DNA of 64,000 nt from Patiria pectinifera (Eukaryota > Echinodermata > Asteroidea > Valvatida > Asterinidae), in contig CM057146.1 of the NCBI GenBank assembly GCA_029964075.1, forward strand, positions 10,373,501 to 10,437,500, read 5' to 3'. This document shows positions 1 through 12,840 of this stretch, one piece after another; the stretch's first letter is position 1; each line of letters opens with the position of its first letter. Under the pieces are notes generated by a model, which was not told where the DNA came from, ran no database searches, and saw only the letters and a program-made list of their open reading frames with translations. The translations under genes and the position numbers were made by a program.

Positions 1-165
1 GGGTTCACTTCTTCTGAGAAACAAAAAGACATTGGCAAACTGGAAGACCGACAATTCACTAGCGGCTTCTAACTGTGTAAACAGTTGGCATAGCGTCGAT
101 CGGTACCGGTACGATGTTCTGGAGGCCGCGGGCTCTAATCCCGTTCCACTCAATGTCCTGCCCAA

Positions 166-400
166 CTAGTCAGCTTGGCGTTGGGCGCTCTTTCCTTGCC
201 TTCCACCGCTGTGACCCGGGTTCGATTCCTGCCTGGGTCCATGTGGACTGGTTTTCATTCCGTGGGTTTTCCTCAACATTCTTCTGTGGTTTCCCCCACA
301 CCCAAAACTGTAATTTCATCACATTGTCATCTCTTTACTGTGCCCTATGGGAGGCCAGTGGATTCCACTGAATGGACTACCCAGTTAAAATAATAATTTG
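166..400 (+). mobile_element. tRNA-derived SINE, copy A
   Basis: A B-box-like motif GGTTCGATTCC lies at 219-229, preceded by a tRNA-like stretch (CCACCGCTGTGACCCGG) and followed by a body (CCGTGGGTTTTCCTCAACATT and on) that matches the SINE at 26269-26551 over most of its length. The 3' end is A/T-rich with no long tail. It belongs to the same family as that copy but is diverged. The exact 5' end is unclear. Confidence 0.7.
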
Positions 401-2992
401 AACACAAAAAATGTAGTATTCATTCAGTGAATTTCTCGTTTTGGAGCAGCTACATGGAACCGAGCAACTAGACAATTTCAGCAACTGCAACCAGTTAATG
501 TAAAAAAAAACTTGGATGTGTCTCACTGTCTCCTGAAGACAGGCAAGCAACAAGCCAAATTACAGAGGCAAAGACCGTATAGACCTAGTAAAACTAGTCT
601 CAAGATAACCTCTTGAGCCATCTTACAATCCCACGCCCATCTTATCTAATTCGGTGCATGTGAACGATGCGCCGGTAATGCAACAACATCTTCGTTAAAA
701 ATAAAAGTGTGCGCAAATAAACTCTTCCGGAAATGGGGAGTCTCGCCATTTTAAATTCGTGACACTCACGCCAACATAACGCCCTCAGCATTTTAATAGA
801 GTATAAAGTTTAACAAATACAAACCGGAATATACGTGTTAGTATATAGCATGGAAAACTTCATCCAGCCCCCACCAAAAAAAAGTGCATCGCCCAGTTTG
901 TTACTTCCACACCCTCCATTCGACAAATCGAATTATGACCAAACCACAGAGCCCCAACATTTTAGTAGTGCGGCTGAGTCAAACGTGAAACTGAACAACT
1001 TTTGGAATCTGATTTTCGATGGGGTTTAAATATCTCAAGATATCGATGAAGTTATAACGAAATTTCGGTATTGAACGGATCCGTGAAGGTAAAAGGCAAC
1101 TTTGTCAAACTTATACTCTGTTTTTTCCCTCTGTCCATGTCACAGTCTTTTGGTCGTGAACGTTTATCCCTTATAAAATAAGTCGTGCGAAAGCGTTTTG
1201 CTTCACCTTATACCTAAATGTTGTTGCAACTTGTTAAATTGTTCCTTCAGTATTTAGATCTGTTTTACTTTTCGAAATACACATTTATTGAATCTTTAAC
1301 ATCTTATTGCGTACATTGTAAAGAATGGCAACAAATAAATGTTCAAATTTTAATTGAATACACTTCAATTTTATAAACCTCAAAGTTGATGTATACGTGC
1401 TTTTTGGGTGTGGCACCTTGAATTATATATATTTTCAAATCGCATTGATAATTTTCTAGCATTACATTATGAGCTTTCCAATGAGACATCGCACGAAAAA
1501 AATCGGCCCACGACAAGTAATCAATGAATTAATTTTGAATTTTGAATTAGGAGCGGGACGGAACAGTGTATGTGCACAATTTCTGAACTGAAGCGCGCCA
1601 TTTAAAACCACTCTTTAAATGTGTGTAAAGGCCCGCAAAAAAAATTGTTACTGGACATTACATTCCTTTAAATTTCGTTCGGAAAAGAAAATCAACATTT
1701 TGAAAAAGCATGTAAATTCCTATACCAACAAATATTTTTTACAAATAATTTTATGAACCTTAACCCGTCTCTCCCTTGCCTTCAGATGGCAAATTCGTCT
1801 AATAAAACAGGCCATGGGCTTGTATTCAGCAAAATCACGTCGTTCACCCTCGGGCAAAAATAGGTAACATGCTAACAGCGCTACGCCGCTATTAGTATTA
1901 GAATCTCACACTAGACGTCTACGTCAAATAACTTACCACTAATCCAGCAATCTATACTTGTTCAGCCTCAGGGTATTAAACGCTGTACGGGAAGATCGTT
2001 CTACCATGCGTGCAAGCAAAAAATAATTTGCCCTCTATTTCAGTATTTGCCATTAGGTTTCATTTCCATTTTAGGGAAATGCGACATTTGCTCTACATCC
2101 GCTGACTAAATTCTTTACATTATTAATTAAGATAAAGTAAAAAAAAAATTAAATAAAACAAAACCCTTCAATTTTTAAAGCTGTTGTTTGTTAATGATTT
2201 TAAGATATCAGAACTGCAGCAGACCAACTTTCACAAAATATAGGTTTTCCCGGCCAATTTCCTGAAATGTTCATTCACTTCTAAAAATTGGTCATTCGTT
2301 TTCGTCTGAATATGACTGCACGTCTTTAATCCATTTCAATTCAACGAAAGTCAAAAAGTGCGGGGATATATAACCCCATCCTCCCCCAGGGAATCAAGCC
2401 CCTGCTTTCACCGATTTTCAGTCTAAACTCGAGTTTCAGTATTAATTTCAGTTAACTTCACTGATTTTCACTTTCAGCTAGCTGACCCGCAATGTCTGGT
2501 CATGGTTGACTGTTTCCTATGTTAGTCAAATCTGACTTCATTTTAAGGTAAAGTTGACCAAAAAAATATCAATATTAATTTCACGCGTTGGTTTATAGTA
2601 CACGGTATATAATGTCTGGTAAAATAAAATAAAATAGTTCAAATGAAATTTGTCTGGAATTTCGAGTCAAACTACGGCGATCTAATTGCAACCGCTTGAA
2701 ACTTCCTGTACGGCCCCTTATAGAAACTGGACTTCCGCGATCCGGCAAGAAGACTTTCAGTGTATCAGCCCTCTAGGGTTTCTTGTATCTACAGGAACCA
2801 GGAAGGCAGACAAGATCAAGGACAAGGACTGGGAATTTGATTAAGGGAATAAGGGGAGCAAGTGCAATAGTACACCTCCCCCTCCCCCAGGAAAAAAAAC
2901 CCTTTCAAAGTATGGGTCAACAGCTGTGAGGTGGTCAACCACTGTGGTCAACCACATTTTACTACACCTGTGAAATTTGACATTTTGCTGCA
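401..2992. other. Intergenic DNA, no gene recognised
   Basis: AT-rich sequence with frequent stops in all frames and only short open frames. I see no conserved protein, no clear splice-flanked coding segment and no well-bounded mobile element here. Short A/T runs occur (2140-2160). It may contain old, decayed repeats. Confidence 0.6.
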
Positions 2993-3514
2993 TAAAGGGA
3001 TTATTACGGCCTGGAATGCGCCCAATTGGGCTACAAAACGCGTTTTTATAACGAAATGGTGTTACACAGGAAAAACATTTAAAAGTAGAATATAAACTTG
3101 CACGTAACCATCCTTTCAAACATGGGCGATTTGTGTTATTCTCGCGAGAACCATGCAAGAACGAATTTCGGGGTCACATATTTTTTTCCCCGAAAAATCC
3201 AGCTGTTGAGTGTTAGTTGTGATTCCAGCAGCACAGTGATTTGCATTCTGCGGACGTGTAAGAAACATAATAAGTGTGTTACTAATGTGTGTATTATGTC
3301 CCACGCACAACGTGTACGCTGCATTGAATAGACACGACTTGAAATACGTATGGGTATGTCACAAAATGTCCGTCGCGTCCTGAACAACCGTTTTTTTCCC
3401 CCGTCTTTTTTTTTCGGGAACGGCAAGACATTAGGTTTGTTTCCTTTCAATTCAGACCTTAAACAATCTAAAACATGAAATGTTCGGGGAGATAAGGCCG
3501 TAATGCGCCTTTAA
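2993..3514. mobile_element. MITE-like element with AAAGGG / GGCCGTAAT ends
   Basis: The left end reads TAAAGGGATTATTACGGCC and the right end GGCCGTAATGCGCCTTTAA, which are imperfect inverted copies. The interior (the ATTGGGCTACA block, then TTATTCTCGCGAGAA, then GGGAACG plus AAGACATTAGGTT) is clearly homologous to 59324-59700, inside a TOM1-gene intron. No transposase frame is visible, so it is non-autonomous. Confidence 0.65.
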
Positions 3515-6338
3515 GTCCCTGCCAATCGTTCATCAAAAGTTTCGGTCCGTTCTTCCTTCCATATAAAACGCCTACTTTAATAATCCATCTAGTTAAGTTT
3601 CAGTTAAATCGTAAGGTAGAAAAGCATTGTCAACTTTGTTTGGAAGGTGCATTGCTTGTCCTTAAAAAGGGAATTTTCGTGCTTGCTTTTGACAGCTAAC
3701 TGTTTCAGCCTTGACTTAAATGATTAAAATGATTTGAATTTTTGTGTTTAATCTGTATTAATTCTCACTCAGCTCTCTCTGAGTGCTTCTAGTTTCTCAA
3801 TTCCAATGACAGCTATAAAGAAATGGGTTCTTTCGAGTAAAACATGCAACTTCTGAAGGCATGGACCAACATCAGTAATTCTTTATTTTTTTTAAGATTA
3901 TATGGGTGGAAGAACATGCTTTTAAAGACATGCTTCAATGGTGTATCAAATTTGATTGCATTTTAAGACATACAAATCATTACTCCGGGTCACTTTCGTT
4001 TTGACTCGCCCCGTATAGTTCATGCAAAATCTAAGTTATCATATCATGATTTGTTTGATTGCATACTTCAATCCATCATCAGCAAGGAAATTCAGACAAA
4101 ATCTCGCAGGAAGTGTCTGCTTACTGAGTAATATTGGTGTTGGTGAGAGAGTTTATTTCACAACCTATTTGATTTTGATGCGTGCATACAACACGCCCAC
4201 ACGGAATTTAGTACTGTCTTAAATATGAGATTCTCAAACTCAAAAAGACACGAATCTTGTATTGTTTTATGAACACTGAAGTACAAAATATAGCGTTACA
4301 TTTCGGTTGTAATCACGTTAACGGACGAACAAAACCTTACTCACTGTATAAAATTAAAAATTTACTGCTATAACAAACAATTTGCGCTATTCAACCGCAA
4401 CTAGAAAACTAGAGGTGATTGTTGTAACTAAACAACCACAGAGCTGTTCCCAAACTATTTTTTTAAATTTTCTGTCGGATGGTACAAAAAGATTTGATGA
4501 TTAAAAAAACCCAAAAAAACACTGTCACTTGTAAAATTAATATTTTATTCTGTAATAGTTGCACTTCCGGTAACATCGGAAGTAAGGGTCACATGACCTT
4601 GTCACTCCAGGAGGTGCATTTTGAGGCCCAAATGAGGAAATGTGCAAAGAACTGAAATCATAACTAATCGTATTGTTGAGATATGGTGGCCGCAAAATTC
4701 AACTGCAACTAGAAAATAAACCGCACTAATACCCTCATACCTCACCGGTAAACCCTTCCACATACAATTTCAAGACGTAAAGCACATCGTGATCCACTCT
4801 GGCAAGATTTCAAGAGGTCCGGTGTATAAATTTAGAATGATGTATATGCCTCCAAACATCCAAATGCCATTCATAATTGCGGGTCATTACCACAGACCTA
4901 TAAACCATCCATAACTGACGCAGAAGTGCAATATCGCACGATACCTCTAACCCAGACAGACCTGCATGTGGCAAATGATAATTACAAACAGATGATTTTG
5001 ATGGAGCGGGGGAGGGGGGTTGAAACATTCATGACAAAAATGTCACCACAAGGCAACGCCACATTCCAGTATATATATACGAAGAGCACATGTATGGATC
5101 ACTGCAAATTAAGCCTTCATATGTCACTGTATATAGATGCGATCACTATATTATTAACTATAGGCGTTGCGTTAAATTATTAACGTATGACACATGATCT
5201 GATTCGGCATTAGGAGCACACAAGATACAATTTCATAAAATTTCTAATGAGCATGCAGAATAAAGGTACTAATCGTCAAAGGATTTTATGCGTTATGCAA
5301 ACGATTTTTAAAGCAGCTCAAGCCATACATTAAAATATATCGTCATCGTCACTCATATTATCACCAGCATTTTCAATAATTCCCCATCACCTCTTTATAC
5401 CGTTGTTGTCCCGTCAATAATACACAGTACACGGTCAATGATCAGGACCTATTAATCACAAGTTCAATGACCGTCGAGTTTGGGTATGACAATGACACAA
5501 ACTATCAACAATAAAAAAAAGTATTTTCATCATAAATCAGTGAATCATCAACCGCACCGTTATCGACGTGCTCTTTATTCTAAGCGTTTCGGTAAGAGTT
5601 ATCACCACGACTTTCTGAATCGTGAGGAAGATGATGATGATATTTTATGATGATAATGATCCTCACAAAAGAGATAATAAATAATAATAATAGTGAACAT
5701 TAATATACCGCGCCATATCTGTCAATATGACACTCCTGGCGCAAATTATAAGACGTGTTGACAATATCATACATATAATAGTGGCGCATAATTACTCAAT
5801 ATTCATTCATGCAGTAGCAAACAGGTAAGTTTTCAATTGAGTCTTAAATTGGGAATACATCATCTGCTGCGGGTTGACAATGAACATTTATCATCTCAAT
5901 AATGTTTTATCATCACCATCAGACCATCGCCCGGTCATCATCTTCACAATCACATTAGTTTTCTGTTAGTTGCAAAGTTACATGATGTGTGTGAACATCT
6001 CTGATATACTGTTGCACAGATTATCGCCGCGTGCAACGACTCCCTGTACTGTGTATGTACGATTGCAACAACTAATGTGCTTACGTTACATTGTCGTTAT
6101 CTTAAAGAGTATTATCTAAACTCGACTGTCTACCATTTCAATTAGCATTCAATTAGTTACTCATTGAGAAGTTCAGTGCATTCTGACAATAGGATACATG
6201 TATTTTATTCAACATGTTCGAAGTGCTCACAGACGAACAATGCCGGTATTTTACAAGAGTACTCGATGTATCTGAACGTTTGCCGTTTGTTTTGTACAGG
6301 ATACATCGCGGCAAAATGGGAAATAATGAATAACTTAC
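3515..6338. other. Intergenic or intron DNA with ATG/TCATC-rich tract
   Basis: No gene is recognised. A trinucleotide-rich tract runs about 5330-5960, with many TCATC/ATGATG words and GATGATGATGATATT near 5630. If the - strand exon at 6339-6405 is real, this stretch would be its first intron, but I found no convincing downstream exon here. A short - strand open frame at 4810-5028 has no recognisable family. Confidence 0.5.
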
Positions 6339-6405
6339 TCTGACAATCTGTAATCCTTGCCACTCCTACGAGGAAAATCAGCGGATGCAGCACTCTCAGC
6401 TCCAT
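6339..6405 (-). CDS. Candidate first coding exon of a secreted or membrane protein
   Basis: On the - strand an ATG at 6405-6403 sits in a good Kozak context (GCCGTCATGG). It opens 22 codons ending at a consensus splice donor (CAGA|GTAAGT, GT at 6338-6337), phase 1. The peptide has a charged start (MELR), a hydrophobic core VLHPLIFLVGVA and a polar end (RITDCQ), the layout of a cleavable signal peptide. A TATA box and initiator lie 250 nt upstream. I do not recognise the family, and downstream exons were not found; they would lie at lower coordinates or off the left edge. A chance signal-like frame next to a chance donor is the main alternative. Confidence 0.4.
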
Positions 6406-6624
6406 GACGGCAACAACAAAACGCTGGGAACTTGAGTTCAACGTCGAACTAGTCCAGATCCAACGCGGTGTAGACCGTGGGAGTAGGTAGACCTTCAGGT
6501 GGCACACACTCGTCGCCCGTCAATGGTATTTCGCTGCAGGTACCACACACTTACTGCATGCACTGTCCTCAACCCGGGTGCGAGTTCACCTCTGCAGAAG
6601 CAATTTACATCAACAGCTGCTTTA

Positions 6625-6661
6625 CAAATGCATGACTGGCACCAGGCAGTTGATATTTATA
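6625..6661 (-). promoter_or_regulatory. Putative TATA/initiator core promoter (- strand)
   Basis: Read on the - strand, TATAAATA occupies 6661-6654, and a TCATG initiator-like motif places its A at about 6633, 28 nt downstream, which is normal TATA-to-start spacing. Transcription would run left through a 5' leader of roughly 228 nt to the ATG at 6405. The leader contains a possible donor (CA|GTAAGTG), so leader splicing is possible. Confidence 0.4.
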
Positions 6662-9600
6662 AAACGTAGCAAATTGTTGCCAACATGTCCCACATGACAA
6701 GTGCAGTTTTCTATTAGCCAACTCGCGGTCATGGTCAGAGCAATCTACACTCATTCAACCGTGACAAAAAAAATCATACAGTTTATTCTTATAGGCCAAG
6801 TATGCCTTCCACTCCAGTTTGCATGCATTCCTTATGACGCAGCAACGCTAAATAGGATGGGCACGTCTCTAGGAAGCGCGCGCCCACACGGCTGAACCTC
6901 TTTCCAGCCAGCTCTGCACGGCAAATGCACCGTTTTAAATTTCCAAGGCTGGTAATGACCGAAGTCCCACGAGGGGCCCTTTCTGAACTAGATTTATGAA
7001 TGCCTGCAAGTTGCCGGTGCCGACCGGTCGTCACATACTAGCACAGAGCAAATGCTGCAACGCTCATTTGCCATACGCTGATTTTTTTTTATTCAGGGGC
7101 AGTGACTGCATGTGTCATCATTATCAACACAGGCCGTGCATGCATGTACGTACGTCTGCGATGCCTCTTGTGCTCCGCCAGCTCCACGGCGCTAGGGTTC
7201 GACGGTTAATGTTTAAAAGGATACCTGGAATTCTCCAGGCATATTCGCGCAAGGCTTTGACAGCTAACTGATTTATGTCCTTTCGTAATTCGCAGGATGT
7301 ATTACGCATTATACATCAGGGCTTTTCCCAGCTCGTAGAAAACAAAATTCAATGCGGGCCTTATTTACCAATCTTTGCCTGCGATTTTTCAATTAACTTT
7401 TTTTTGGCGTTTGATACATAGCTTGCAAGTATGGGCAGCCAAAGGGGACAACATTAAAATAATCTGTATTATATACATTAAGAAGCCTACAAAGGACAAA
7501 AAACAACAGCGAAAGAAAAGCAAACATAAACAAAATACAAAACACCAACAATTAGAGAACGAAATGATCAATGGAAAGACAAATAAAAATGGCAAGAGGA
7601 CAAATTTATAGAATGACAAAGTCAAAATCAAACAAAGGACAAGGCGACAAAGGGACAACAAACTTATATTATAGAAAGACAACTCAAAATCAAATAAAGG
7701 ACGAAACGGCAAGAAGACAAAGTTACAAAAAGACAAAGTTTGAATCAAACGAGGACATCAGATTGATTGCCAACTCGTGGAATTGCAATACACACAATCA
7801 TTTGAAAATATTATTATGGACCAGATAAAACTAATTCAATTGTGCTTATCATATCAACTAAAATGACTTTCTATCAGACACTGTTCATTGCCGATTATAT
7901 TATGCATCGAGGGGCCCTGGAAGGAAAGACAAATCACGACAGTAGGCTATTTCTCTTTTTTAAGGTTTGTATTGAATCCCAATCATAACAAACCCTCGGA
8001 ATGTGTTTTCGTTATTCCAATGAGTTGTTTGTTTTTGGTGGGGGCAGGTCCACGGGCACGGCATCGCATCCTTGATGAATGTGTTAGGTTGGCCTGTGAT
8101 TGGCGAAGGTCATCACCGGCAAACTGACAGATCACACCCCCGACTCTCTGACCAAGTGTGGAGTCAGAGAAGCGTGTTGACTTGGGACCGATCTACGGAA
8201 CCTGAGATCTCTCTTACGCGTACGGGAGCATGTCGACGGCAATGCGCCCTTTTGGATTCTAAAACGCATTTCTAAGGACATGTGGAAAGATTATTCAAAA
8301 GTAGGATATACACGTTCAGGACTTCACGTAAACTACATTTTCAAATCTTAGAGTTTGCGTGTTCATGTGATAGATCTTAATGAAGGAATCCTATAGGTAT
8401 ACAACATTTTGGTCCTCAAAAAAAATGATGGTTGGAGCGCTGAAGCAGTTATTCCAGTCACACATAGTGTTTCATTTTCCAAAACGCTACTCAGAAAGCG
8501 CTGAGGTCTCCATAGAAAAAAATGGTGAGGTCCTCAACAAACCTCAATGACATTTCATCAAACGTATCAGCTTTTGTCTGTCTTCGGAAGAGAGTTTATG
8601 AGCGGCGTATTGTTCGATGGCTTCAATTTATTCATTACTTGAAACACGTGTACTGTGCTATAAGCAAAGGAAAATAAGCTTCGTCACGTTAGATGTAAAG
8701 AAACCATTTTCAACCATTCCTTAGTAAATGTGAGATATTATGTTGATTTGAATTGATCCACAAACTTGAACAGTGGCCCTGCCTATCCATGGCCTATCGG
8801 AACACTCATTTTTTTGGCAATCTGTGGACGACAGCCCACACCTGACGGGGAGTAGTGCAGCCGGGGCACGGCACACGGTAGGCCGTGTGGGAATATGCAC
8901 ACATCAGGAAACTTCCAAAAATTTTACGCGCGCTTAGCGTTGAGTGAGTGTGACGCTGATGAGCGGCGACAGTTGCCGGTCATCTTGCATAACGTCTTCC
9001 TGGTATTTAACTCAACAGTGTGGACGACAAGGTGTTGACAGAGTTGTCTTAGGTTGGCATTATGAACGAAGACGTTGAAGCAGTAAACAAGGTGTTTCAA
9101 AATCAATAAGCCTGGTGCAATTAAACCGCTTGCAAGTACGGAGTCATATTGGAGTGCCGCGACTAAATGACTGCATAATACGCGATTTTTGAGTTTCAAA
9201 CGGAAAAAATCAATTTGGTAATTTTCAGAGGGGTCAAAATATATCAAATATATGTAAACAAGTGCGAGTGCACAATAAACTCTGGCGAAAAATGCGACGC
9301 CGATAGCACGTACATATGGAACACCATACTTTTCGTCAATTTTCATTTCCTCCTTCTGGATACCGTCAACCGATACAGAAAATACCACGTGACTATAACA
9401 ATACTGCACATAGCTTGCCTCCGTTTACAAAATTGTCATAGACAACTTTACTGCATTAATACGCGATTTTTGCAAACAATTTTTAGAGTGCTTTTACGGA
9501 CGACGGCATGGCATTTGCTCAAGTTTTGTAAAATATTTTGGTCAATTTTTCGGCGAACTACCGATCGACCTACACCAAAGTGACATAGAAGCTCCTGCCA

Positions 9601-10614
9601 GAGCTTAAAATATGCTGGGTAGGTAAAAACCATGGTAAAACACTGTTGGGCAGTTATAACTGCTCAACATCAGCATTAATACCTGGTTTATTGTGGTAAA
9701 AATGGACACAATTTGGGGGAAATTTCTTCACCAAGAGTGTATGCAGTTGGTATTTATTACCAACTTATTTCCCAAGCATGGAGAGAGTGCATACACAGTT
9801 TTTGGACTCATGTTTCGAACCGAAAATTTACTTGAATTTGGTAATTTTGGATGGGGCGAAAAGTTCCGATGTACAAAGTTAAAGTGGAAGATAAAGCCAC
9901 AGAATCATAACTTCATTGTACAAAACACACACGTGCAGTTATGCGAATCATAAATTATAAATTCCGACTAAAGAGAAACTTTCAAACCTTGACGTGACAC
10001 ATGAAAAAGGCATTTGTGTCACCTTGTGCATTGTTTCATTTCCACGAATTGTTTATCATGAAACTCATATTCCCCAGCCACTAGAAGTTTAATGATTTAT
10101 CCTACCTAAGGGTGAAGTCGTTATAACATCGAGTTGGTGACATGTGACCTCGTTAAGTAACATAAATATAATCACGTGCGCATGACTGAACCACACTATT
10201 GGTTACCATGGCTTTTTGACCTCCATAAAAAGGCCGACCTGATTGACTCATTGGCTCTGTGCTCCCCTAGCACACGTTATGAATTAGGCGTTTTCATACG
10301 TCTCATGCAGGCTCCAATATTTCAATGTTGTTGCCGGCGATTACCGGTTAAATTAGCTGTAAATTGCGTTCGCTAGTTATTAAATTTCCACTTTTGATTC
10401 ATACTTCAAGTTCACGGCTTAGGCCTAGTAAATGTATCATGTTATAAATTGTGTTTATGTGGTTAAAGTTGAGTTCCCCGAACTTCCCCTAAGGCCTTCC
10501 CCGTGCTACGCTCTTCCACAAATTAGTTTTTTTTCTATTAATCAATTTTCAACCTGTATATTTTATTCCAAAAAGAAAACCTAAAGCTCCTTTTCCTTTT
10601 TTTAACGTCTACAA
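6662..10614. other. Intergenic DNA, low-complexity AC/AAAG tract
   Basis: No recognised gene. About 7480-7750 is purine/A-rich, with repeated words such as GACAAAG and CAAACAAAGGAC. Around 8230-8360 a short segment resembles part of the element at 2993-3514. Two nearby segments share TAATACGCGATTTTTG (about 9176 and 9456), pointing to a decayed repeat. The longest open frame (161 codons, - strand, 8924-9409) has no family features I recognise. Confidence 0.5.
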
Positions 10615-10910
10615 CACTCTGAAACAGATTTTGGTTTTGGCACAGACTGGCTCCCGATCCGTACATTATTGATACTGATTGTGGGGCGGTAACCAGCCTA
10701 TCCCGCGAGAACAGGAATTATTGCCTGGCAGCCAATAATTCGAAATTGTAAAGTAATAATTCAATAACTCCAGATTGGGCCGATTTTTTTCCGGTCGATG
10801 TCTCATTCAAAAGTGAATAACTGTTTTATTGCTATAGAAAATAGAAATTTAGAACAGAAATCTATTTTCGGGATGAAACTCGAAAATAGATGGGGCCGGC
10901 GCATCTTAAA
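10615..10910. repeat. Dispersed repeat (GGCTGCCAGACAATAATT family)
   Basis: This segment contains GACTGGCTCCCGATCC, a TTATTGCCTGGCAGCCAATAATT block, and CGATGTC(T)CATTCAAAAGTGAA followed by TCGAAAATAGA. A second copy with the same order lies at about 11480-11720, and an inverted copy of the TGGCTCCC/TGGCAGCCAATAA part lies at about 41360-41520. No coding capacity is seen. Boundaries are approximate. Confidence 0.55.
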
Positions 10911-12730
10911 GAGCAATTTTCGAGGAAGTTATTTCTGAGGTATACATTATCACTACTTACAATGGAACTCAAATTGCTCTAGTTCCATTTTAATCAATTT
11001 CTTTTAAAAATCGCGGCACGGTGGCTCAGTCCCACCATGGAGCTAACATGGCTCCTTGGTCCCACCAAAATGTGCTTCGGCTACCATCAACATGTTAATC
11101 ACCTCCACATCATCAGTTCTGTGAATGCATTCGTTAAAGGCGGAATGGCTTCGGGAGCAAAACATTCGCGCGATTAGTCAGTCCGTATTCACAACAATAG
11201 CCGTTTACATGTACATACAAAGGTCCGATGATAAGCTTCTCTATTAGAACTTGCTTCCAACTTGAATTTACGCATAGAACAAGAATCTGGCCTGATTCAA
11301 GTTGACCAACAAGTTGTTCGACCCAAATCAACTTTTTGCCAAGACGTAAAGGGCTTCCTCAAACTAATTAGCTGCGTCATAAAGAAGTAGCTCGAATCGA
11401 CATTAAAGATGTGTTCCCTGCACTCTTAAAAAAATGTTTTATTTTAACGAGAAACAAACTACTTTATTCCTATATTTTGGGCGTCTGAAACCCTCTGAAA
11501 AGGACGTTCATTTTGTGCACATCAAGTGAACCCGCCCTGCAAGAGCCGAATTATTGTCTGGAAGCCAATAATTTGATTTTTGTGAAGAAACGATTCAATA
11601 GTAATCTTGGTGAATTGTTTTGCTCGATGTCGCATTCAAAAGTGAAAAACTGTTATATTGTAAGGGAAATATTGAAAATTAAATCGATTTTTTGATGTGA
11701 AAATCGAAAATAGCGCAGGGGACACAATCTTCAACTATTCACCATTTGCAAGGAATTTGCTCCACACAATGTGCAACAAGTTGTTTTGATAAATCGGGAA
11801 AACTAATTTGTACTTTTATGTAAAATAAAAACCACAACAGCAACACGTGGGGGAAAGATAGATCTATATAGACATTTTTTATAACAAGATTCGAATCAGC
11901 TATCACGCGCCACGCATAAACGAGAACTTACCAAAGATATTCGGGAGCGGCCATTCGGTGCTGCACATCGCGTGTCAACATCCAAATGAAGTCCGTTTGC
12001 ATTCCCATGTTGCTTTTCAATTGTACATACAAGGCTCGTTGCTTCCGATACGCATGACAAGGTTGCATTCGGTAATGGTATTTCCTTCCACTCTTTGATG
12101 CGTTTTAAGGATGTGACTGGAAATCGGGAGGATCTCGCCCGTTAAAAGGAAAACCTTTTAAAACGAACTAGGACGGGTGAACGTGTTAAGCATTGGCAGG
12201 ATAAAGTGGATGTTTTTCTTTAGCACAAATTTTTTTTAACAAGCCCATACAAATATTTTGTTCATAATATCTGATGTGCAATGATTCTTTGAATGTACCT
12301 TATTCATATAAGAACACGGAAAATTTGTATACTGGCCTGATGCCTTAAATGTATATACATGTAATATGCCAAAGCGGAAACATTTGTCATCATGTACATT
12401 CGGTATAGCCTACGTTCATCGCCCATTTGAGATGTTTATGTCAAATTCGATTACAGAAAAAACATGTAGCCTATATCAAACTACGGCGGGTTAAAGTTTC
12501 AAGAAAAGGGACGGTGAACTGAAAGGATTTTTGTCCATATTTCGGATGTACACGCTTGCATGCAATCGTCTATTCGCGCAGATTCGGCGCTTAATTATGC
12601 AGAGCGACTGCGCGTTACAACCAGATTCTGACAGTCGGGCACCTTCTATCGGGTCTTGTGTAACCCGTTGTTGTCTTACAAGCAACCAAGACACTCGGCC
12701 AAATTGGCCAATCAACAGCTATTAGTCCAC
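10911..12730. other. Intergenic DNA with second copy of the 10.6-kb repeat
   Basis: Contains the second copy of the dispersed repeat (about 11480-11720). A small stem-rich patch at 11015-11080 (GGTGGCTCAGTCCCACC) looks tRNA-A-box-like, but no B box follows. No protein family is recognised. Confidence 0.45.
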
Positions 12731-12748
12731 GGTCATTTATGTTCGAAA

Positions 12749-12840
12749 TGACGTCACAGTTTCTAAAATCGACTCCGATTGGCTGGCGCGCGCGGTCGTA
12801 TAAAATGTGCATGCTATTATCAGACGTTCGTTTCAGATTG
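12749..12840 (+). promoter_or_regulatory. CRE + CCAAT + TATA promoter-like cluster
   Basis: A perfect CRE palindrome TGACGTCA (12749-12756) is followed by an inverted CCAAT box ATTGGCT (12778-12784), a GCGCGC run, TATAAAA (12799-12805) and a TTTCAGATT initiator-like site (A at 12835, somewhat far from the TATA). The order and spacing fit an animal core promoter firing to the right. I found no convincing exon after it; a 72-codon open frame at 12975-13193 is a weak candidate. Confidence 0.4.

Noticed and set aside
8924-9409. 161-codon - strand open frame as a gene
   Set aside because: No family resemblance, no splice-supported neighbours, and the region carries decayed repeats; length alone is not enough in 64 kb.
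11015-11080. tRNA-like hairpin with GGTGGCTCAGT
   Set aside because: No B box or acceptor-stem pairing follows; likely a short chance or relic stem.
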